Source: UBA6168 sp964508135
Lineage (GTDB): Bacteria; Bacteroidota; Bacteroidia; Chitinophagales; Saprospiraceae
DNA: 64,000 nucleotides
Reading direction: 5' to 3'
Assembly (NCBI GenBank): GCA_964508135.1
Contig: CAZDSU010000016.1
Location: forward strand, 37,849 to 101,848
In this document: positions 25,074-34,009 of the stretch, piece by piece
Position numbering within the stretch: the first letter of the stretch is position 1
How the letters are laid out: the number at the start of each line of letters is the position of its first letter
The notes under the pieces: model-generated
Databases searched by the model: none
Told to the model about the DNA's origin: nothing
Seen by the model: the letters and a program-made list of their open reading frames with translations, nothing else
Position numbers and translations under genes: made by a program

Positions 25074-25103
25074 GAAGCCGATGAGAGAAAACTCATCGGC
25101 TTC
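25074..25103 (-). terminator. Hairpin after the secreted coiled protein gene
   Basis: A 12-bp perfect stem (GAAGCCGATGAG and complement) with a 6-base loop, 57 bases beyond the stop at 25160 on the minus strand. The T-run after it is weak. Confidence 0.65.
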
Positions 25104-25159
25104 GAGGTTTTAACAAAATCTGCTGGCGCAGTAAATAAGACTGCCATATTATATGGTAC

Positions 25160-26323
25160 TCACTCCCCCACCCCATACATCAAATCCTTCAACCTCGACC
25201 CCTGTATCTCCGGCAGGTTGTAGGTGTTGTTGAACTTTTCGATGGTAGAGCTGATGTCCGTTTTTAGCTCCGCATACTGACTGGGAAGCTGCGCCTGGCA
25301 GGCACCTTCGTTCTGGTAGGTGTTCACGATATGGTCGAACTTCTGGTAGTACTGCGTGCCCTGCCCGATGAAGTTGCTGTACTTCGTGATGAAATCGGAG
25401 ACCCGTTGCGTGGCAAACTCGATGTTTACCAGGTCTTTGCTGGAAGCAAGCACTGGCCCGTCACCATTGGACAGACCGCTTTCGAGCGCTTCCATTTTTT
25501 CATCCAATTTATCAAAAAGCGCTTCCCAATTGTCCGAATTTCGGCATTCCTCCAAGGAAATATGGTAGCCAACCGCCTTGGCATAGTCGGCAAACAGGCG
25601 CTGGCAATCTTGCAGGAGCGTCTGGTTGGCGTTTTTCAAAAACTCGGTCTCGTTGCGGATGATGCCGAGGTCGGCGTTCATGCGCACCGTGAAATCGAGG
25701 ATACAGGCGATTTTCTCCGCTTCGGCTTCCTTCACTTCCGAGCTACTCTCGCCCATCAGCAGCCCAACGAGCATGAAGGTGGCCGAAACGAGCGGGTTCG
25801 ATTCGAGCAGGGAAGGCAGCTTGAGCGAATACCGGCGGTTCTTGTTTTTCTCAATCATTTCCTTTGCTTTCGCAAACTCAGGGTACGAGTTCGGGTTGCT
25901 CAAAGTGTTGATGTTTTGGTAAGTGTGCAGCCCGGTGAAGTGGTGGTCGAGGCCAAGGATTTTCTCGTAGATCACCCGAATGAGGTCAACGCCCTTGCGG
26001 TAGCGGATTTTCAGCATCGAGACATCGGACTGTTCTTCGAGTAGAGCCTGGGCCTCCATGAGGCGAAGTTTTGTTTCCAATGCTTTCTGAAACTTGCGCT
26101 TGTTGTGGCCAGCGTGGGCAGCCAGTTGGAGGTTTACGGCTTCCAATTGGGCATTGAGTGAGGCTCGTTTTTTTTGAAAAAAGGCAGCAGTAGCGTTTGC
26201 TTCCGATTGAAAATCAACAAGGATGCGCCCGAAGGCAAGTGAGTCGGCATTTGCGCCAGCGAACAGTGAAGTTGCCAGCAGCAGCCCGCCAAATGTGGCA
26301 AGTACGGAAACGGCGTTTTTCAT
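25160..26323 (-). CDS. Secreted helical protein of unknown function
   Basis: 387 residues with a signal peptide (MKNAVSVLATFGGLLLATSLFAGA) and an almost wholly helical mature part. Residues ~35-95 look like a coiled coil (FFQKKRASLNAQLEAVNLQL), and four cysteines (IACILD, QDCQRL, LEECRN, GACQAQ) could form disulfides. SATFMLVGLLMGESSS near 185-200 is a hydrophobic segment that may be a second membrane helix. The start follows from the signal peptide; the longer frame upstream runs into the large palindrome at 26330. I do not recognise the family. Confidence 0.65.
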   Translation of the reverse strand: MKNAVSVLATFGGLLLATSLFAGANADSLAFGRILVDFQSEANATAAFFQKKRASLNAQLEAVNLQLAAHAGHNKRKFQKALETKLRLMEAQALLEEQSDVSMLKIRYRKGVDLIRVIYEKILGLDHHFTGLHTYQNINTLSNPNSYPEFAKAKEMIEKNKNRRYSLKLPSLLESNPLVSATFMLVGLLMGESSSEVKEAEAEKIACILDFTVRMNADLGIIRNETEFLKNANQTLLQDCQRLFADYAKAVGYHISLEECRNSDNWEALFDKLDEKMEALESGLSNGDGPVLASSKDLVNIEFATQRVSDFITKYSNFIGQGTQYYQKFDHIVNTYQNEGACQAQLPSQYAELKTDISSTIEKFNNTYNLPEIQGSRLKDLMYGVGE

Positions 26324-26329
26324 AACGTT

Positions 26330-26508
26330 CAGTTTAGGGGGCGGGAAACAAATAACCTGTCCATTCTGGCTCGTTCTTTTTCCTTCTAAAAACACTTAAA
26401 AAAATAACCGTAGCCCTGCTATGCTTAGTTTTTTAAGCACTTTTAGAAGAAAAAATAACTTCGCCATAACGGGTAGCTTATTTATCTCCCGCCCCCTTAA
26501 TTTCAGTG
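26330..26508. repeat. 178-bp long imperfect palindrome
   Basis: The outer arms (about 26330-26358 and 26473-26508, core TTTAGGGGGCGGGA / TCCCGCCCCCTTAA) and the inner arms (26382-26404 and 26429-26449, core TTCTAAAA...CACTT) nest symmetrically, so almost the whole stretch folds into one hairpin. It begins seven bases before the ATG of the secreted protein gene. The remaining stretch to 26790 shows nothing I can support. Confidence 0.75.
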
Positions 26509-26790
26509 AAACGAATGGTGTAAAAAATCAAACGATGGGCTGCTATTAAACAGGTTGATGCGAACGAAATTTAAACTTTGGAAGGATTTGGGCAGGAAGC
26601 GATGTACATCGGTAGTAATGTTATCAAGACACCAAATCGTTCCCAAACTCCCGTACCGTTTCAGCATATTGGGCAAAACTGACGTGTGGCCGACTGACCG
26701 GAATAACGCCGCCGGGCGAAAAAAGCCACATCGGGAGTTCATAAAAACAGGTAAAATTGCGCCCTGAACCAACTTCTACAACAAGTAACA

Positions 26791-27774
26791 ATGAAATATT
26801 TTCTCACCGGTGCCACTGGCTTTGTCGGCGGCTACCTCGCCAAGCTGCTCCGCAAAGAAGGCCACGAAGTCGTTGCATTGGTGCGCAACCCCGACAAGGC
26901 GGGCGACCTTGCTGCCATTGGCTGCGCCCTCGTCAAAGGCGATGTGACCGAGAAAGAAAGCATGAGGGCACCCATGACGGGCTGCGATGGGGTTTTCCAT
27001 GTGGCAGGCTGGTACAAAATCGGGGCACGAAGGAAAAACAGGAAGGAGGGTACCCGCATCAACGTGGACGGCACCCGCAACGTGCTGGAATTGATGCGAG
27101 CGTTAGGCATCAAAAAGGGCGTTTATACCAGCACCCTCGCCGTTAACTCAGACACCAAGGGCGTGCAAGTGGACAAGGGCTACCACTACGACGGCCCACA
27201 CCTCAGCCACTACGACTACACTAAGGCCGAGGCCCACAAGATTGCGCTTGAATTCATCAAAAATGGTTTGCCGCTCGTGGTGGTCATGCCCGGTCTGATT
27301 TATGGCCCCGGCGATACGAGCAGCGTGCGCACTACTTTGATTCAATATTTGAAGGGGAAACTTCCAATGGTACCACGCAAGACGGCTTATTGTTGGGCGC
27401 ACGTGGAGGACATTGTGCAGGCGCATTATGATGCCATGCAAAAAGGCGGGGCAGGTGAAACATACATCATCGCTGGGCCACAACATTCGCTGGTGGATGC
27501 AATAGGCATAGCCCACAGGATTACCGGCAAAAAAATGCCCCGGGCTGTGAACCCAGGGCTGATGCGTTTCTTGTCAGGAATCATGTCGGTGGTAGGTGTC
27601 ATATTCCCCTTGCCGCCAGATTATTCCGCTGAAAACCTGCGGGTGCTTGCGGGTGCGACCTACCTCGGCGACAATTCAAAGGCGAAAGCAGAACTTGGCT
27701 ATGCCCCTCGTTCGCTCAAGGATGGCATGTCCACTACACTTTGGCACGAGATGCGGCTGCTAAAGATGGTGTGA
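26791..27774 (+). CDS. NAD(P)-dependent epimerase/dehydratase-like SDR
   Basis: 327-residue extended short-chain dehydrogenase. It has the Rossmann motif TGATGFVGGYLA (7-18), the catalytic YxxxK in YDYTKAEAHK with an upstream TSTLAV segment supplying the serine/threonine, and a C-terminal substrate domain. It resembles dihydroflavonol-4-reductase/HpnA-like SDRs more than sugar epimerases, but the substrate cannot be stated. It is transcribed alone; the neighbouring LytTR gene is convergent. Confidence 0.85.
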   Translation: MKYFLTGATGFVGGYLAKLLRKEGHEVVALVRNPDKAGDLAAIGCALVKGDVTEKESMRAPMTGCDGVFHVAGWYKIGARRKNRKEGTRINVDGTRNVLELMRALGIKKGVYTSTLAVNSDTKGVQVDKGYHYDGPHLSHYDYTKAEAHKIALEFIKNGLPLVVVMPGLIYGPGDTSSVRTTLIQYLKGKLPMVPRKTAYCWAHVEDIVQAHYDAMQKGGAGETYIIAGPQHSLVDAIGIAHRITGKKMPRAVNPGLMRFLSGIMSVVGVIFPLPPDYSAENLRVLAGATYLGDNSKAKAELGYAPRSLKDGMSTTLWHEMRLLKMV

Positions 27775-27782
27775 CGGCACGG

Positions 27783-28511
27783 CTACAACCGGTTTTCGTT
27801 CACCATGTCGAGCAGTTCGTCCCGGTAGTTTTTGCCGATGGGAAGGTGCTTGGGCTGGCCCTTTTCGATGACCTCCACCATGTTGCCCAAGATTGCCTCC
27901 ACTTTGCCGATGTTGACGATGTAGGAACGGTGGATGCGGCGGAATATCTTGCTGGGCAGCTTGTCCTCCAGGCTTTTCATCGTTTGTAGGGTGATGACCC
28001 GGCCCTTCTCCGTGCGGATGATGACGTAATCCTTCAAGCCCTCGATGTACAGCACTTCCGAGAAATTCACCTTCACGAACTTCTTGTCCGCCTTCACAAA
28101 AATGAAGTCTTCGGCGTCGTTGATTTCCACGTGCGAGGCATTCTCTTTCCGCTTGAGTTCTATTTGGTCAACGGCCTTGTTCACGGCTTTCATGAAACGC
28201 TCCAGCGAGATGGGCTTGAGGAGGTAGTCCGTTGCGTTCAGTTCGAAACCTTCGATGGCATAGTTGGAGTAGGCCGTCGTGAAGATGACGAGCGGCGGGT
28301 CGGTCAACGTTTTCAGGAAGTCAATCCCGGTGAGCTGCGGCATTTGGATGTCGAGGAACATCAGGTCAACATCGTGGTTTTTCAATGCCTCGTTGGCCTC
28401 GAAGGCGTTTGAGCAACGCTTCACGAGGTGTACGTCAGGCAATTTTTCCAAGTAGGTCTCCAGCACGTCAAGCGCCAAAGGTTCGTCGTCAACGATGATA
28501 GCATTAATCAT
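27783..28511 (-). CDS. LytTR-family response regulator
   Basis: 242 residues. The receiver domain (1-~120) has IIVDDEPLALDVLETYL, the phospho-acceptor Asp in LMFLDIQMP, and YLLKPIS with the conserved Lys. The LytTR DNA-binding domain (~140-240) includes FVKVNFSEVLYIEGLKDYV and FRRIHRSYIVNIGKVEAI. It lies downstream of its likely sensor kinase (28609) with a strong hairpin in between. LytTR regulators bind repeated sites in promoters; the target genes are unknown. Confidence 0.95.
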   Translation of the reverse strand: MINAIIVDDEPLALDVLETYLEKLPDVHLVKRCSNAFEANEALKNHDVDLMFLDIQMPQLTGIDFLKTLTDPPLVIFTTAYSNYAIEGFELNATDYLLKPISLERFMKAVNKAVDQIELKRKENASHVEINDAEDFIFVKADKKFVKVNFSEVLYIEGLKDYVIIRTEKGRVITLQTMKSLEDKLPSKIFRRIHRSYIVNIGKVEAILGNMVEVIEKGQPKHLPIGKNYRDELLDMVNENRL

Positions 28512-28534
28512 ATTCTGATTGTTTTGATTGTTGA

Positions 28535-28606
28535 ATTGCTAAATTGTTGGATTGTTGTGGTGCTACGATAGCGGGTAACAATTCAACAATCCAACAATTT
28601 AGCAAT
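28535..28606 (-). repeat. 23-bp perfect inverted repeat of ATTGTTGG words
   Basis: The arms 28535-28557 and 28584-28606 are exact reverse complements with a 26-base loop. They consist of ATTGTTGGATTGTTG words. The element sits three bases after the sensor-kinase stop and 24 bases before the response-regulator start, so it can terminate or attenuate between the two. Confidence 0.9.
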
Positions 28607-28608
28607 CA

Positions 28609-29667
28609 CTATTCTTCCAGTTTTAAGTACAGTTTTACGGTGTAGGTTGTGGGAGTGTCCTCCACGTTTAGTTTGTAGCGGTTGGGGTAAAGCAGTTCGA
28701 GCCTCCGCCGGACATTGACCAAACCAATCCCTCCACTGCGAGGGTGGAGTTGCCTTGGCATGGCCTCGGCCTTGCTGTTTTCAATGCGTAAATCTATCTC
28801 ATTGCCCCGAACATCGAGGCGGATATTCACAAATCCCTTTGAAATCTGGTTGCCAAGGCCGTGCTTGAAGCAGTTTTCGATAAATGGGATGAACATCAGC
28901 GGGGCCACTTTTTGGTCGCTGACCAATCCCTGCACCTCGTAGCTGATGTCCACCCGGTTGCCCTGGCGGATTCGCTCCAACTCAAGGTAGTTGGCGATGT
29001 AGTTGACCTCCTTGCTCAGTGGCACCCATTTTTCGTTGCACTCGTACAGCATGTAGCGCATCATTTCCGATAGCTTGAGCACGATGTCGGGGGCAAGGTC
29101 CGATTTTTTCAGGGTCAGGGCGTAGAGGCTGTTCAGGGTGTTGAAGAGGAAGTGGGGGTTGATCTGCGACTTGAGAAACCGAAGCTCCGACTGCATCGTT
29201 TCCGTGACCAGCTCCTGCTTTTCACGGATGTTGGTGTACCAGTCCACGGTAATTTTTACGACGGTGGAGGTGCTCAGTACAAAAAAATTGGGCGCAAAAG
29301 CCCAGTTCAAATTATCCAACACCTGTGCCTGCATTTCAGGATAGTTGCTGGATTTTGCATAAATAAGAAACACTTCCAGCGGCGTGACGATAAAAACGGT
29401 GAGCAACAGAAAACCGAGGTACAGCAAAAACTTCTTGTCGGCCAGGTACCTGGGTACCAATCGGTAGACATTGTAGTACACCGCCATTCCCAACAGTATC
29501 AGTCGAACGACATTATTGCTTACCGTATAAAAAAAGGGGTGATGGGTCACCATAACCTCAACCACCGAGTACAACAGGAAAATCACCACCCAAAAGAGCG
29601 AATGCTGAATGGCCTTCGTCGAAGCCAGTCGCAATAGCCTTGCTTTTATGGTATTGCTCAACGTCAT
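28609..29667 (-). CDS. LytS-type sensor histidine kinase
   Basis: 352 residues. Four hydrophobic helices in the first ~150 residues (LFWVVIFLLYSVVEVMV, VVRLILLGMAVYYNVY and two more) form the sensor. The kinase core has the PF06580 phospho-acceptor motif QINPHFLFNTLNSLYAL, then the ATPase domain with MFIPFIENCFKHG and GGIGLVNVRRRLELLY. It starts at MTLSNTIKARLL; upstream codons lack family character. It is paired with the LytTR regulator downstream. The sensed signal is unknown. Confidence 0.93.
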   Translation of the reverse strand: MTLSNTIKARLLRLASTKAIQHSLFWVVIFLLYSVVEVMVTHHPFFYTVSNNVVRLILLGMAVYYNVYRLVPRYLADKKFLLYLGFLLLTVFIVTPLEVFLIYAKSSNYPEMQAQVLDNLNWAFAPNFFVLSTSTVVKITVDWYTNIREKQELVTETMQSELRFLKSQINPHFLFNTLNSLYALTLKKSDLAPDIVLKLSEMMRYMLYECNEKWVPLSKEVNYIANYLELERIRQGNRVDISYEVQGLVSDQKVAPLMFIPFIENCFKHGLGNQISKGFVNIRLDVRGNEIDLRIENSKAEAMPRQLHPRSGGIGLVNVRRRLELLYPNRYKLNVEDTPTTYTVKLYLKLEE

Positions 29668-29802
29668 TTCCAATTGCTGTTGTAATAATTCATGGTGCAA
29701 GATTGCCCGTTTTGGAAATAAATCGGGCAATTATTTAGATGAAAAAGCCACCCCACCCGATTTTCAACACAAAAAAGGCATTGCAAAGTAGGCACAGGTC
29801 AA

Positions 29803-29834
29803 TTGACAGTTGAAACTGATAATTTGTACCTTTG
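29803..29834 (+). promoter_or_regulatory. Promoter of the QueD-like gene
   Basis: TTG at 29803-29805 and TACCTTTG at 29827-29834 (an exact TAnnTTTG) are separated by 21 bases. The ATG lies 68 bases downstream, with a leader that includes GTCCGTTTTTCGG. Confidence 0.55.
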
Positions 29835-29901
29835 CGTCCGTTTTTCGGGTGTGTGGTAAATAGTCTTTTGCCACATACCCACTGAAAACTGCCTAACTGA
29901 A

Positions 29902-30312
29902 ATGGTTTACCTGACAAGACGTGAACGCTTCAATGCCGCCCATAAACTGTGGGTGGAGGACTGGAGCGAGGAGAAAAATATTGAGTGGTTTGGGAAGTGC
30001 GCCAACCGCAACTGGCATGGCCACAACTACGACCTGTACGTGACCGTGAAGGGCCAACCCGACCCTGTCACTGGTTTTGTCGTGGACGTGAAGGAACTGA
30101 GCCAAATCATCAAGCGACACATCACTGACGTGGTGGACCACTCCAACCTCAACCTCGATGTGCCCTTCATCCCAAAGAGAATGCAGCCCACCACGGAGAA
30201 CCTCGCCATCCTGTTTTGGCAACAACTCGAACCACATATCACGGGCTGCCAGTTGCACTGCATCAAGCTTTGGGAGACGGAGAATATTTATGTGGAGTAT
30301 TTTGGGGAGTGA
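29902..30312 (+). CDS. queD: 6-pyruvoyl-tetrahydropterin synthase / QueD family
   Basis: 136 residues. Zinc-binding histidines occur in FNAAHKLW and NWHGHNY, and the catalytic cysteine in FGKCANRNW just before the HGH motif. The VVDHSNLN and PTTENLAIL segments (catalytic His/Asp; pterin-binding Glu) fit the family. In bacteria such proteins mostly make 6-carboxy-tetrahydropterin for queuosine synthesis. The other que genes are not here, so pterin synthesis is the alternative. MVYLTRRERF follows a good promoter. Confidence 0.85.
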   Translation: MVYLTRRERFNAAHKLWVEDWSEEKNIEWFGKCANRNWHGHNYDLYVTVKGQPDPVTGFVVDVKELSQIIKRHITDVVDHSNLNLDVPFIPKRMQPTTENLAILFWQQLEPHITGCQLHCIKLWETENIYVEYFGE

Positions 30313-30317
30313 GGGAG

Positions 30318-30653
30318 CTACGCAACGGCGTAGTCCGAATACTCCCGCATCTTCGGAGAAAGAAATCCAATCACAATGTCCTCTTTGGGAACGCCTTTGG
30401 CTTCCAGCATTTCGCCAACTTCCCACTCTGTCCAATTTTTCTGAATCCAAATTTTGCCATTCAGAATATCGAAATGCATTGGGCAGTCATGAATAAATTT
30501 TTTCTCGTCCCAACCAATGGTTAACACAAGATAGCGATGGTTCTCCTTATCGGCCACTAGGCAATTTTCTCCCTTTATATTGGCATATTTGACTTTGGCA
30601 TACTCGTTCAAAATGCTCAAAATCGCCGCTTCGTATTTTATTATTTTATCCAT
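30318..30653 (-). CDS. xisI: XisI-like protein
   Basis: 111 residues, starting MDKIIKYEAAILSILNEYA and containing LTIGWDEKKFIHDCPMHFDI and the IWIQKNWTEWEVGEML motif characteristic of XisI, known as an fdxN-element excision controlling factor in heterocystous cyanobacteria. It overlaps the 3' end of xisH by 13 bases. Its biochemical function is unestablished. The gene pair occurs sporadically in cyanobacteria and other phyla, which points to horizontal transfer. Confidence 0.9.
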   Translation of the reverse strand: MDKIIKYEAAILSILNEYAKVKYANIKGENCLVADKENHRYLVLTIGWDEKKFIHDCPMHFDILNGKIWIQKNWTEWEVGEMLEAKGVPKEDIVIGFLSPKMREYSDYAVA

Positions 30654-31054
30654 GATATAATTTTTTCCGTGTCTGGGTCGTAAAGCACGATTTTGAACTT
30701 TCCTTCTTCAAAAACTTCTTGTACGACTGTTTCATTGTGAAACTCCAAGTAAGTATCAACCGGAATGGCCAGGTAAAGAACCCTATCAGGCTGCAACAAT
30801 TCCAACGCCTTGCGATAAATGATGTACTTGCCAACTGCCTCGTACAAGGCCGTGATAAACGAAACGTTTCCAAAAGTTTTTATTTCAATTGCTACTTTTT
30901 CACCCTTCCTTTCTGCTGCTATCAACTTTTCTGCGCCCAAATCTATGTGTAGGAGTATTTTCCCAATTTTCAGATAAAGAGGATCATCGGTGACTATCCA
31001 CCCTTCGATTTCCAAGGCATGCCTGAACTCATAGTGAAATTTATCTCTAGCCAT
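30641..31054 (-). CDS. xisH: XisH-like protein with a PD-(D/E)xK nuclease fold
   Basis: 137 residues. RDKFHYEFRHALEIEGWIVTDDPLYL is the family opening, and HIDLGAEK ... VAIEIKTF supplies the acidic residue and ExK of a PD-(D/E)xK nuclease-like core. A start at MARDKFHYEF (31054) is preferred over an ATG 13 codons upstream. It is coupled with xisI. Both genes are more AT-rich than their neighbours. No recombinase gene (XisF) or excisable element is near, so excision is not their evident task here. Confidence 0.88.
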   Translation of the reverse strand: MARDKFHYEFRHALEIEGWIVTDDPLYLKIGKILLHIDLGAEKLIAAERKGEKVAIEIKTFGNVSFITALYEAVGKYIIYRKALELLQPDRVLYLAIPVDTYLEFHNETVVQEVFEEGKFKIVLYDPDTEKIISWIK

Positions 31055-31146
31055 AGCTGATTCATCAAGTATCTCTGATACAAATTTATCCAAATTATTG
31101 CGATAAAAAGCACATTAATACTTTACCTCGCCCTGTTGAACCTCTA

Positions 31147-33048
31147 TCACCGCCTCGCCCCCACCTTTATCTCCTCCACCACCTCAGGGTTCAACAGTGT
31201 CGAAGTGTCGCCCAGGTTCGAAGTGTCACCCTCAGCAATCTTCCGCAGGATGCGCCGCATGATTTTGCCAGAACGGGTCTTTGGCAATCCTGACACGATT
31301 TGAATCATGTCCGGCTTCGCAATAGGCCCGATGATGCGGGTGACCGTGGCCAACAATTCCTTCTCGAACTTGGCAACATCCGACACCGGCCCATCGGTGA
31401 TCACGTAGGCGTAAATGCCCTGCCCCTTGATTTCGTGTGGGAAGCCCACCACGGCGCTTTCGACAACGTGCGGGTTTTCGTTGATGGCGTTTTCCACCTC
31501 TGCCGTACCGATGCGGTGGCCGCTTACGTTCATCACGTCGTCCACCCTGCCGATGATGCGGTAGTATCCGTCCTCGTCACGGCGGGCACCGTCGCCGGTG
31601 AAATATTTATCCTCAAAAGTTGCGAAATAAGTCTGCCTGCACCGTTCGAGGTCACCATACGTGGTGCGGATGATGCCTGGCCACGGGAACTTCATACAAA
31701 GCATTCCCTCCACGTCGTCGCCCTCGATTTCTTTGCCGGAGGCGTCCACCAAGCATGGCTGTATGCCAGGCAACGGCAGTGATGCGTAGGTCGGCTTCAT
31801 TGGTGTCAAGCCTGCCAACGGCGAGATGAGGATGCCGCCGGTCTCCGTTTGCCACCAAGTGTCCACGATGGGGCAGCGGCCTTTGCCGATTTTGTCGTGG
31901 TACCAGTGCCAAGCCTCTGAGTTGATGGGTTCCCCGACCGAACCGAGCACCCGCAGGCTGCTCAAGTCGTGGCCTTCCGTCCATTCATCGCCAGCGGCCA
32001 TCAGCGCCCGGATGGCGGTAGGTGCGGTGTAAAAAATATTGACCTTGTGCTTTTCGCACACCTCCCAAAAGCGGCCTGCATCGGGGAATGTAGGCACCCC
32101 CTCGAACATGAGCGAGGTGGCGCCATTGAGCAGCGGCCCATACACGATATAACTGTGTCCCGTTATCCAACCCACATCTGCTGTACACCAGAATACTTCA
32201 CCTTCATTGTATTGAAAAACATTGCTGAAAGTATAACCAGCGAACACCATATAGCCACCAACGGTATGCACCACGCCCTTGGGCTTGCCCGTCGAACCGG
32301 AGGTGTAGAGGATGAAGAGCATGTCTTCGGCATCCATTTGTTCTGGCGGGCATTCCGCAGACTGGCTGGGCACGATGTCATGCCACCAGACGTCCACGTC
32401 AGAATTCCAACTGACGGGGTCGCCCGTGTGGCGCAGCACCAACACTTTTTCTATGCTTGGGCAACCCATCGCAAGGGCGTCGTCCACCACTTTTTTTACG
32501 GGAATGTTTTTGTTTCCACGGGCATTGAAGTCAGAGCAGAGAACCGCTTTGCAGGCCGAGTCGTTGATGCGGTCGGCAAGCGACTGTGCCGAAAAACCAG
32601 CAAACACCACGCTGTGTACTGCTCCAATGCGGGCGCAAGCCAGCACGCCAATGACCAACTGTGGCACCATCGGCATGTAGAAGCAAACCCGGTCACCTTT
32701 GCCGATGCCAAGCGACTTGAGCGCATTTGCCGTTCGGCAAACTTCCTCGTACAACTGCCTGTAAGTCAAGCGAATTGCATCGTCGTCGGGGTTGTTTGGC
32801 TCCCAGAGGATGGCCACTTGGTCACCCCGTGTTTTGAGGTGACGGTCGAGGCAGTTGTAGGTGATATTGGTCTTGCCTCCCTTGAACCACTTGATGTTGG
32901 GCGTCTTAAACTCCCATTCCAGCACGGACTTCCAAGGCTTGTTCCAATGAAATTGTTCTGCAATACCGGCCCAGAATCCTTCAGGGTCTTCGACACTTTT
33001 TTTGTAAACAGACTTGTATTCTTCAAATGTTTTGATGCGGTATGACAT
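31147..33048 (-). CDS. acs: Acetyl-coenzyme A synthetase
   Basis: 633 residues, AMP-forming. It has the P-loop-like ILYTSGSTGKPKGVVHT, DTWWQTETGG with the acetyl-pocket Trp, and the C-terminal PKTRSGKIMRRILR whose Lys is usually regulated by acetylation. It starts at MSYRIKTFEEY. It converts acetate to acetyl-CoA via acetyl-AMP. It appears monocistronic; recO lies upstream on the same strand 185 bases away. Confidence 0.97.
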   Translation of the reverse strand: MSYRIKTFEEYKSVYKKSVEDPEGFWAGIAEQFHWNKPWKSVLEWEFKTPNIKWFKGGKTNITYNCLDRHLKTRGDQVAILWEPNNPDDDAIRLTYRQLYEEVCRTANALKSLGIGKGDRVCFYMPMVPQLVIGVLACARIGAVHSVVFAGFSAQSLADRINDSACKAVLCSDFNARGNKNIPVKKVVDDALAMGCPSIEKVLVLRHTGDPVSWNSDVDVWWHDIVPSQSAECPPEQMDAEDMLFILYTSGSTGKPKGVVHTVGGYMVFAGYTFSNVFQYNEGEVFWCTADVGWITGHSYIVYGPLLNGATSLMFEGVPTFPDAGRFWEVCEKHKVNIFYTAPTAIRALMAAGDEWTEGHDLSSLRVLGSVGEPINSEAWHWYHDKIGKGRCPIVDTWWQTETGGILISPLAGLTPMKPTYASLPLPGIQPCLVDASGKEIEGDDVEGMLCMKFPWPGIIRTTYGDLERCRQTYFATFEDKYFTGDGARRDEDGYYRIIGRVDDVMNVSGHRIGTAEVENAINENPHVVESAVVGFPHEIKGQGIYAYVITDGPVSDVAKFEKELLATVTRIIGPIAKPDMIQIVSGLPKTRSGKIMRRILRKIAEGDTSNLGDTSTLLNPEVVEEIKVGARR

Positions 33049-33232
33049 AATTGTTGCTTTTAGATTTTCGACAAATTTTGAACAAATATTCGGTTCTGTA
33101 CTGGGTTGTCCATTGATTTTTTTCAGTTGCAAAACTGCTAAAAGTCAACAACCAAAATGGCCATTTTTCAGGGAAAATCACTTTGAATAAAAACTACCCA
33201 ACTTAAACCAGAAACTTGAAGCCAGAACATCG

Positions 33233-33961
33233 TTACCCGCCAAGCACTTCTTCCAATACCTCGTGCGAGTGTACCTGCTGGAAGTTTTCGATATGCAGCC
33301 GATAGAACAATAGCAGATTTTTGAGAAAAGCCCGGCGCTCTTCCCGCTCGAAGGGCACCTCATGGCAGCGGTCGAGGGGAAGCATGAGCAGTTGGTAGAA
33401 CTTTCCACTGGCAACCTCCGAAAGCCAATGGTGGTGAAATGGTTTTTCATGTGTGAAAACACCTTCCTGCAAGTCGAAATAGGGCGAATCTGGGCCAAAG
33501 TCGCCGCCGGGGAGGAACCCCAAGAACTCCGACAAGTGCAGCATGAAGTGCTGGTGCAGGTTGGCGATGGGGTGCGCCGTTTCATCCAAAAAAACAAAAT
33601 TGCGGAGCAAAAACTCAAACAGTTCTGGGTTGGCCTCGTGGCCCTGCACCGTGTTGCGTGCCACCTCCACCATGAACAGTCCCACGGAGCTGCGCCGGAT
33701 GTCGAACGGAATGGCGTGAAAAACATGGTGAGGCCTGATTTCTTTCAGGCGGGTCAGGTCGTGGTCATCGCGGTGGTAGGCCACGAGGTCAACTGGGGTC
33801 ATGGGCTGTAGCAGCCCTGCGCTCACGGTGGGGCGCTTCGAACGCACCCCGCTCACGATGTACGAGCGCAGGCCCTTCTCCTCGGTAAAGACATCAACAA
33901 TGACGCTGGTTTCCGAGTATTTTTTTGCCTTGAAGACGATTCCACGGGTTTTTATCAGCAT
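33233..33961 (-). CDS. recO: DNA repair protein RecO
   Basis: 242 residues. The N-terminal OB-fold (~1-80) has TRGIVFKAKKYSETSVIVDVF and GLRSYIVSGVRSKR; the helical C-terminal part is typical. It takes part in loading RecA onto gapped DNA with RecF/RecR. The zinc-finger cysteines of some relatives are missing. A word repeat lies just upstream. Confidence 0.93.
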   Translation of the reverse strand: MLIKTRGIVFKAKKYSETSVIVDVFTEEKGLRSYIVSGVRSKRPTVSAGLLQPMTPVDLVAYHRDDHDLTRLKEIRPHHVFHAIPFDIRRSSVGLFMVEVARNTVQGHEANPELFEFLLRNFVFLDETAHPIANLHQHFMLHLSEFLGFLPGGDFGPDSPYFDLQEGVFTHEKPFHHHWLSEVASGKFYQLLMLPLDRCHEVPFEREERRAFLKNLLLFYRLHIENFQQVHSHEVLEEVLGG

Positions 33962-33965
33962 GGGT

Positions 33966-34009
33966 TTGAGGACTTGAGGACTTGAGGATTTGAGGACTTG
34001 AGGTTTTGA
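33966..34009. repeat. TTGAGGAC word repeat
   Basis: Five to six copies of TTGAGGAC/T in 44 bases, directly upstream of recO, without a complementary arm. Confidence 0.75.

Noticed and set aside
30318..31054. Excisable element with XisF-type recombinase
   Set aside because: No recombinase gene and no direct repeats flanking xisHI are visible between 29.7 and 33 kb.
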